DNA from: Microbacterium sp. Root553
GTDB lineage: Bacteria > Actinomycetota > Actinomycetes > Actinomycetales > Microbacteriaceae
DNA length: 64,000 nucleotides
Reading direction: 5' to 3'
Assembly (NCBI RefSeq): GCF_001426995.1
Contig: NZ_LMFY01000001.1
Location: 1 to 64,000, forward strand
Within the stretch, counting starts at the first letter, position 1. Each line of letters begins with the position of its first letter. Made by a program: the position numbers and the translations under genes. Of the stretch, positions 60,965 to 64,000 are shown piece after piece. Below the pieces are notes generated by a model, which made no database searches, had not been told where the DNA came from, and saw only the letters and a program-made list of their open reading frames with translations.

Positions 60965-61843
60965 TCAGACCAGGCGCTCGGCCGCCTCCACCACATTGGT
61001 CATGAGCAGCGCGACCGTCATCGGGCCGACACCGCCCGGGTTCGGCGAGATCCAGCCCGCGACCTCGGCGACATCGGGATGCACGTCTCCGAAGACCGCG
61101 CTCTTGCCCGTCTCCGGATCGCTCTCGCGCGTGACCCCGACGTCGAGCACGGCCGCACCGGGCTTCACGTCTTCGGCGCGGATCAGATGCTTGACGCCCG
61201 CTGCGGCCACGATGACGTCGGCCTCGCGCAGGTATCGCGGCATGTCGACCGTGCCGGTGTGCGTGAGCGTGACCGTGGCGTTCAGGTCTCGACGGGTGAG
61301 CAGCAGTCCGATGGAGCGGCCGATCGTGACACCTCGCCCGACGACGACCACATGCCTGCCCGTGAAGTCGTAGCCGTTGCGCAGCAGCAGCTCGATCACA
61401 CCGCGCGGCGTGCAGGGCAGCGGCGTGTGGATGGGCTTGTTGACGTTGAGCACGAGACGGCCGAGGTTCGTCGGATGCAGCCCATCCGCGTCCTTCGCCG
61501 GGTCGATGCGCTCGAGGATCGCATCGGTGTCGATGTGCGCGGGAAGAGGCAGCTGCACGATGTAGCCGTGGCAGTCCTGGTCGGCGTTGAGCTCGTCGAT
61601 CAGCGCCTCGACGTCGGCCTGCGTGGCATCGGCCGGCAGCTCGCGCTGGATCGAGTTCATCCCGATCGCCTCGGACTGGCGATGCTTCATCCCGACGTAG
61701 AGCTGGGACGCCGGGTCGGCACCCACCAGCACGGTCGCGATGCCGGGCACGATGCCCTTCTCCTTCAGAGCGGCGACACGCTCGGTCAGCTCGACCTTGA
61801 TGGCGGCTGCTGCCACCTTGCCGTCGAGGACCTGGGCGGTCAC
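60965..61843 (-). CDS. folD: FolD: methylenetetrahydrofolate dehydrogenase/cyclohydrolase
   Basis: A 292-residue bifunctional folate enzyme. The catalytic Lys53 and Tyr49 lie in [12 protein letters not shown], the second signature is [16 protein letters not shown], and the nucleotide region has [14 protein letters not shown] and [10 protein letters not shown]. It interconverts methylene- and formyl-tetrahydrofolate with NADP. The GTG at 61843 overlaps the glyA stop by 4 bp (GTGA), so it is co-transcribed with glyA and shares its riboswitch. Confidence 0.93.
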   Translation of the reverse strand: MTAQVLDGKVAAAAIKVELTERVAALKEKGIVPGIATVLVGADPASQLYVGMKHRQSEAIGMNSIQRELPADATQADVEALIDELNADQDCHGYIVQLPLPAHIDTDAILERIDPAKDADGLHPTNLGRLVLNVNKPIHTPLPCTPRGVIELLLRNGYDFTGRHVVVVGRGVTIGRSIGLLLTRRDLNATVTLTHTGTVDMPRYLREADVIVAAAGVKHLIRAEDVKPGAAVLDVGVTRESDPETGKSAVFGDVHPDVAEVAGWISPNPGGVGPMTVALLMTNVVEAAERLV

Positions 61844-63114
61844 TGCTGCAGGTCCGGGTAGAGCGGGAAGGCGACGGCGAGCGCGTCGACGCGCGCACGG
61901 AGTGCCTCGACATCGGCGCCGGGCAGCAGCGCGAGGGCGATCACGTCGGCCACTTCGGTGAACTCCGCATCTCCGAAGCCGCGGGTCGCGAGCGCCGGAG
62001 TCCCGATGCGCAGACCCGACGTCACCATCGGCGGACGCGGGTCGTTGGGCACCGCGTTGCGGTTGACGGTGATGTGGATGTCGTGCAGCAGGTCTTCGGC
62101 CTGCTTGCCGTCGACCTGGGCGTCGCGCAGGTCGACGAGTACGAGGTGCACGTCGGTGCCGCCGGAGCGCACGCCGATGCCGGCATCCTTCACGTCCTGC
62201 TGCGAGAGACGATCGGCGAGGATCGAGGCGCCGCGCAGGGTGCGCTTCTGGCGCTCGGCGAACTCGGGGGTGCCCGCGAGCTTGAACGCGGTCGCCTTGG
62301 CGGCGATCACGTGCATGAGGGGTCCGCCCTGCTGCCCCGGGAAGACGGCCGTGTTGATCTTCTTCGCGATGTCGGCGTCGTTCGTCAGGATGAAGCCCGA
62401 GCGAGGGCCGCCGATCGTCTTGTGCACGGTCGACGAGACGACGTGCGCGTGCGGCACCGGGTTCGGGTGCAGGCCCGCGGCGACGAGTCCGGCGAAGTGC
62501 GCCATGTCGACCCAGAGCAGCGCGCCGACCTCGTCGGCGATCGCGCGGAAGGCCGCGAAGTCGAGGGTGCGGGGGTACGCGGACCATCCGGCGATGATGA
62601 CCTTGGGCTTGTGCTCGATCGCGAGGCGACGCACCTCGTCCATGTCGATGATCGAGGTCTCGGGGTCGACGCCGTAGGCGACGATGTCGTAGAGCCGGCC
62701 CGAGAAGTTGATCTTCATGCCGTGCGTCAGGTGGCCGCCCTGGTCGAGGGCGAGGCCGAGGAGGGTGTCGCCGGGGCGGGCGATCGCGTGCAGCACGGCA
62801 GCGTTGGCCGATGCGCCCGAATGCGGCTGGACGTTCGCGAACTCGGCGCCGAACAGGTCCTTGGCCCGCTGGATCGCGAGTTCCTCGGCGACGTCGACCT
62901 CTTCGCAGCCGCCGTAGTAGCGGCGCCCGGGGTAGCCTTCGGCGTACTTGTTGGTCAGGACGGAGCCCTGCGACTGCAGGACCGCGACGGGCACGAAGTT
63001 CTCGGATGCGATCATCTCGAGGAACGTCTGCTGGCGGGCGAGTTCGCGGTCGAGGACCTGTGCGATCTCGGGGTCCACCTCGGACAGCGGTGCGTTGAAG
63101 TAACGGTCGGTCAT
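61840..63114 (-). CDS. glyA: serine hydroxymethyltransferase
   Basis: A 424-residue PLP enzyme converting serine and tetrahydrofolate to glycine and methylene-tetrahydrofolate. [29 protein letters not shown], the PLP Lys in [14 protein letters not shown] (about 230) and [12 protein letters not shown] are diagnostic. AGAGGAG precedes the ATG at 63114. Upstream lies a ZTP riboswitch. Confidence 0.95.
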   Translation of the reverse strand: MTDRYFNAPLSEVDPEIAQVLDRELARQQTFLEMIASENFVPVAVLQSQGSVLTNKYAEGYPGRRYYGGCEEVDVAEELAIQRAKDLFGAEFANVQPHSGASANAAVLHAIARPGDTLLGLALDQGGHLTHGMKINFSGRLYDIVAYGVDPETSIIDMDEVRRLAIEHKPKVIIAGWSAYPRTLDFAAFRAIADEVGALLWVDMAHFAGLVAAGLHPNPVPHAHVVSSTVHKTIGGPRSGFILTNDADIAKKINTAVFPGQQGGPLMHVIAAKATAFKLAGTPEFAERQKRTLRGASILADRLSQQDVKDAGIGVRSGGTDVHLVLVDLRDAQVDGKQAEDLLHDIHITVNRNAVPNDPRPPMVTSGLRIGTPALATRGFGDAEFTEVADVIALALLPGADVEALRARVDALAVAFPLYPDLQQ

Positions 63115-63152
63115 GATGACGTGCTCCTCTGACGACGGATTCGAAGGGTGTT

Positions 63153-63231
63153 CCTATCGGCCCAGGCGCGCGGTCGAATTCCGTGGTCAGTCGCTCCCCG
63201 GTGGTAGTCCACCCAGACGCCAGTCGCGACG
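63153..63231 (-). ncRNA. ZTP (pfl) riboswitch upstream of glyA-folD
   Basis: On the minus strand the leader reads CGACTGGCGTCTGGGTGG, then ACTACCACCGGGGAGCGA, and ends GACCGCGCGCCTGGGCC. These match the pfl motif consensus: the CTGGCG start, the CCGGGGAGCG turn and the GCGCCTGGGC 3' module. It senses ZTP, a signal of low 10-formyl-tetrahydrofolate, and turns on folate genes. No T-tract follows; control may act on translation, 38 bases before the start. Confidence 0.88.
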
Positions 63232-63237
63232 AGTACG

Positions 63238-63243
63238 AGCATA
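63238..63243 (-). promoter_or_regulatory. -10 element of the glyA-folD promoter
   Basis: TATGCT on the minus strand ends about seven bases before the start of the ZTP aptamer, giving a leader of roughly 117 bases. Confidence 0.5.
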
Positions 63244-63277
63244 GCGGATTTCCCTGCGCCCACGACCCCGAGCCGGG

Positions 63278-63283
63278 TAGGTT
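63278..63283 (+). promoter_or_regulatory. -10 element of the leaderless GH20 gene
   Basis: TAGGTT fits TANNNT and ends six bases before the ATG at 63290. Confidence 0.5.
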
Positions 63284-63289
63284 TTGTTC

Positions 63290-64000
63290 ATGGTCCTTCC
63301 TGATTACCTGCCGCTGGTGCCGCTGCCCGCATCGGTCACGATCGGAGCCGGGCGCCTGCCTCTCTCCCCCGACGTGCGCGTGACCGGGGGCTCCCCCGCC
63401 GTCGCACAGCTGATCGATGCGGTCGAGAGCCGCAGCGGCATCCGTCTCGTCCACTCCGCCGACTCGACCGGCGACTCGACCGGCGAGATCGCGCTGCGTG
63501 TCGACGCGTCGACCGCGGGGCCCGAGGGTTACACGCTCTCGATCGCGGAGGGGGTCGAGATCGTCGGCGCCGATGAGGCTGGACTCTTCTACGGGGTTCA
63601 GACCCTGCTGCAGCTGCTGCGCGAGGACGCGCACGGCTGGGTGCTCCTGCGCGCCGAGATCGCCGACGAGCCGCGCTTCGTCCGCCGCGGGGTCATGCTC
63701 GACGTGGCGCGCCACTTCTTCGGAGTCGCCGAGGTGAAGCGACTGATCGACAGCGTCAGCGCGCTGAAGTTCAATCACCTGCACCTCCACCTCACCGACG
63801 ATCAGGCGTGGCGCATCGAGATCGAGTCCTGGCCGCGACTCACCGAGCTCGCCTCCACGACCGCGGCCCTCGGCGACGCGGGCGGCTTCTTCACCAAGGA
63901 CGACTATCGCGAGATCGTCGCCTACGCGGCAGCACGGCACATGATCGTGATCCCGGAGATCGATCTGCCCGGGCACACGCACGCCGTCGGCGTCGCCTAC
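63290..64000 (+). CDS. beta-N-acetylhexosaminidase (GH20), N-terminal part
   Basis: The frame is open from the ATG at 63290 to the window end (237 codons). A GH20b-type N-terminal domain (about 1-115) precedes the start of the TIM barrel: [40 protein letters not shown] and [14 protein letters not shown], all GH20 signatures. The catalytic Asp-Glu pair is beyond the window. It removes terminal GlcNAc/GalNAc. No signal peptide is present, so a cytoplasmic role in chitooligosaccharide use is likely. Confidence 0.9.
   Translation, partial: MVLPDYLPLVPLPASVTIGAGRLPLSPDVRVTGGSPAVAQLIDAVESRSGIRLVHSADSTGDSTGEIALRVDASTAGPEGYTLSIAEGVEIVGADEAGLFYGVQTLLQLLREDAHGWVLLRAEIADEPRFVRRGVMLDVARHFFGVAEVKRLIDSVSALKFNHLHLHLTDDQAWRIEIESWPRLTELASTTAALGDAGGFFTKDDYREIVAYAAARHMIVIPEIDLPGHTHAVGVAY

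Overview
The window is high-GC DNA from an actinobacterium. It looks like a Microbacteriaceae member close to Microbacterium: GTG starts and 1- or 4-bp start/stop overlaps are common, many genes have a -10 box 6-7 bases before the start codon (leaderless mRNA), and a DUF222/HNH gene of the type found in many copies in that genus opens the window. The genus is inferred from gene style and content, not from rRNA.

Region 1 (1-10.1 kb): the 5' end of a DUF222/HNH gene, a 500-bp non-coding stretch with two tandem-repeat blocks, two short-chain dehydrogenases, an operon of APC permease, MoaF-like protein and YtcJ-type amidohydrolase, a GNAT acetyltransferase, and an aldehyde dehydrogenase/GMC oxidoreductase pair. 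Region 2 (10.2-14.4 kb): a branched-chain 2-oxoacid dehydrogenase operon (E1 alpha, E1 beta, E2) divergent from an Lrp/AsnC regulator. Region 3 (14.4-21.6 kb): a lipoprotein, an MHS-type transporter, and dhaKLM for PEP-dependent dihydroxyacetone phosphorylation, with an unusually long DhaM.

Region 4 (21.7-36.5 kb) is the phenylacetate (paa) catabolon, in two blocks: a TetR regulator divergent from paaJ-paaF-paaH-paaZ-paaI-paaK, and paaABCDE-paaG. A RecQ helicase and a small unknown gene lie between them. The regulator/paaJ gap, the paaA promoter and the promoter of the distant MHS transporter at 15981 share a 22-bp palindrome. This suggests one TetR regulon that includes a phenylacetate importer. 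A dispersed repeat family supplies terminal codons to paaA, paaC, paaD and paaH.

Region 5 (36.6-49.4 kb): ATP-dependent DNA ligase, a phosphoribosyltransferase, the transglutaminase/Alpha-E/circularly permuted ATP-grasp trio (the last with a poly-Gln tail), a ThDP enzyme behind a structured 5' leader, Nudix, lipoprotein and VOC genes, and an ABC exporter plus two-component system behind a perfect 20-bp palindrome.

Region 6 (49.4-59.0 kb) is a homoprotocatechuate (3,4-dihydroxyphenylacetate) meta-cleavage cluster: a phenol-hydroxylase-family monooxygenase divergent from an IclR regulator with two tandem operators, a decayed MHS transporter, a FAH-RraA fusion (hpaG-like), a GntR regulator, hpaE, hpaD, hpaH and hpaI. 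Together with paa, the window encodes two routes from aryl-acetates to central metabolism. Region 7 (59-64 kb): DUF6882, a DUF4188 gene divergent from a TetR regulator, glyA-folD behind a ZTP (pfl) riboswitch, and the start of a GH20 hexosaminidase.
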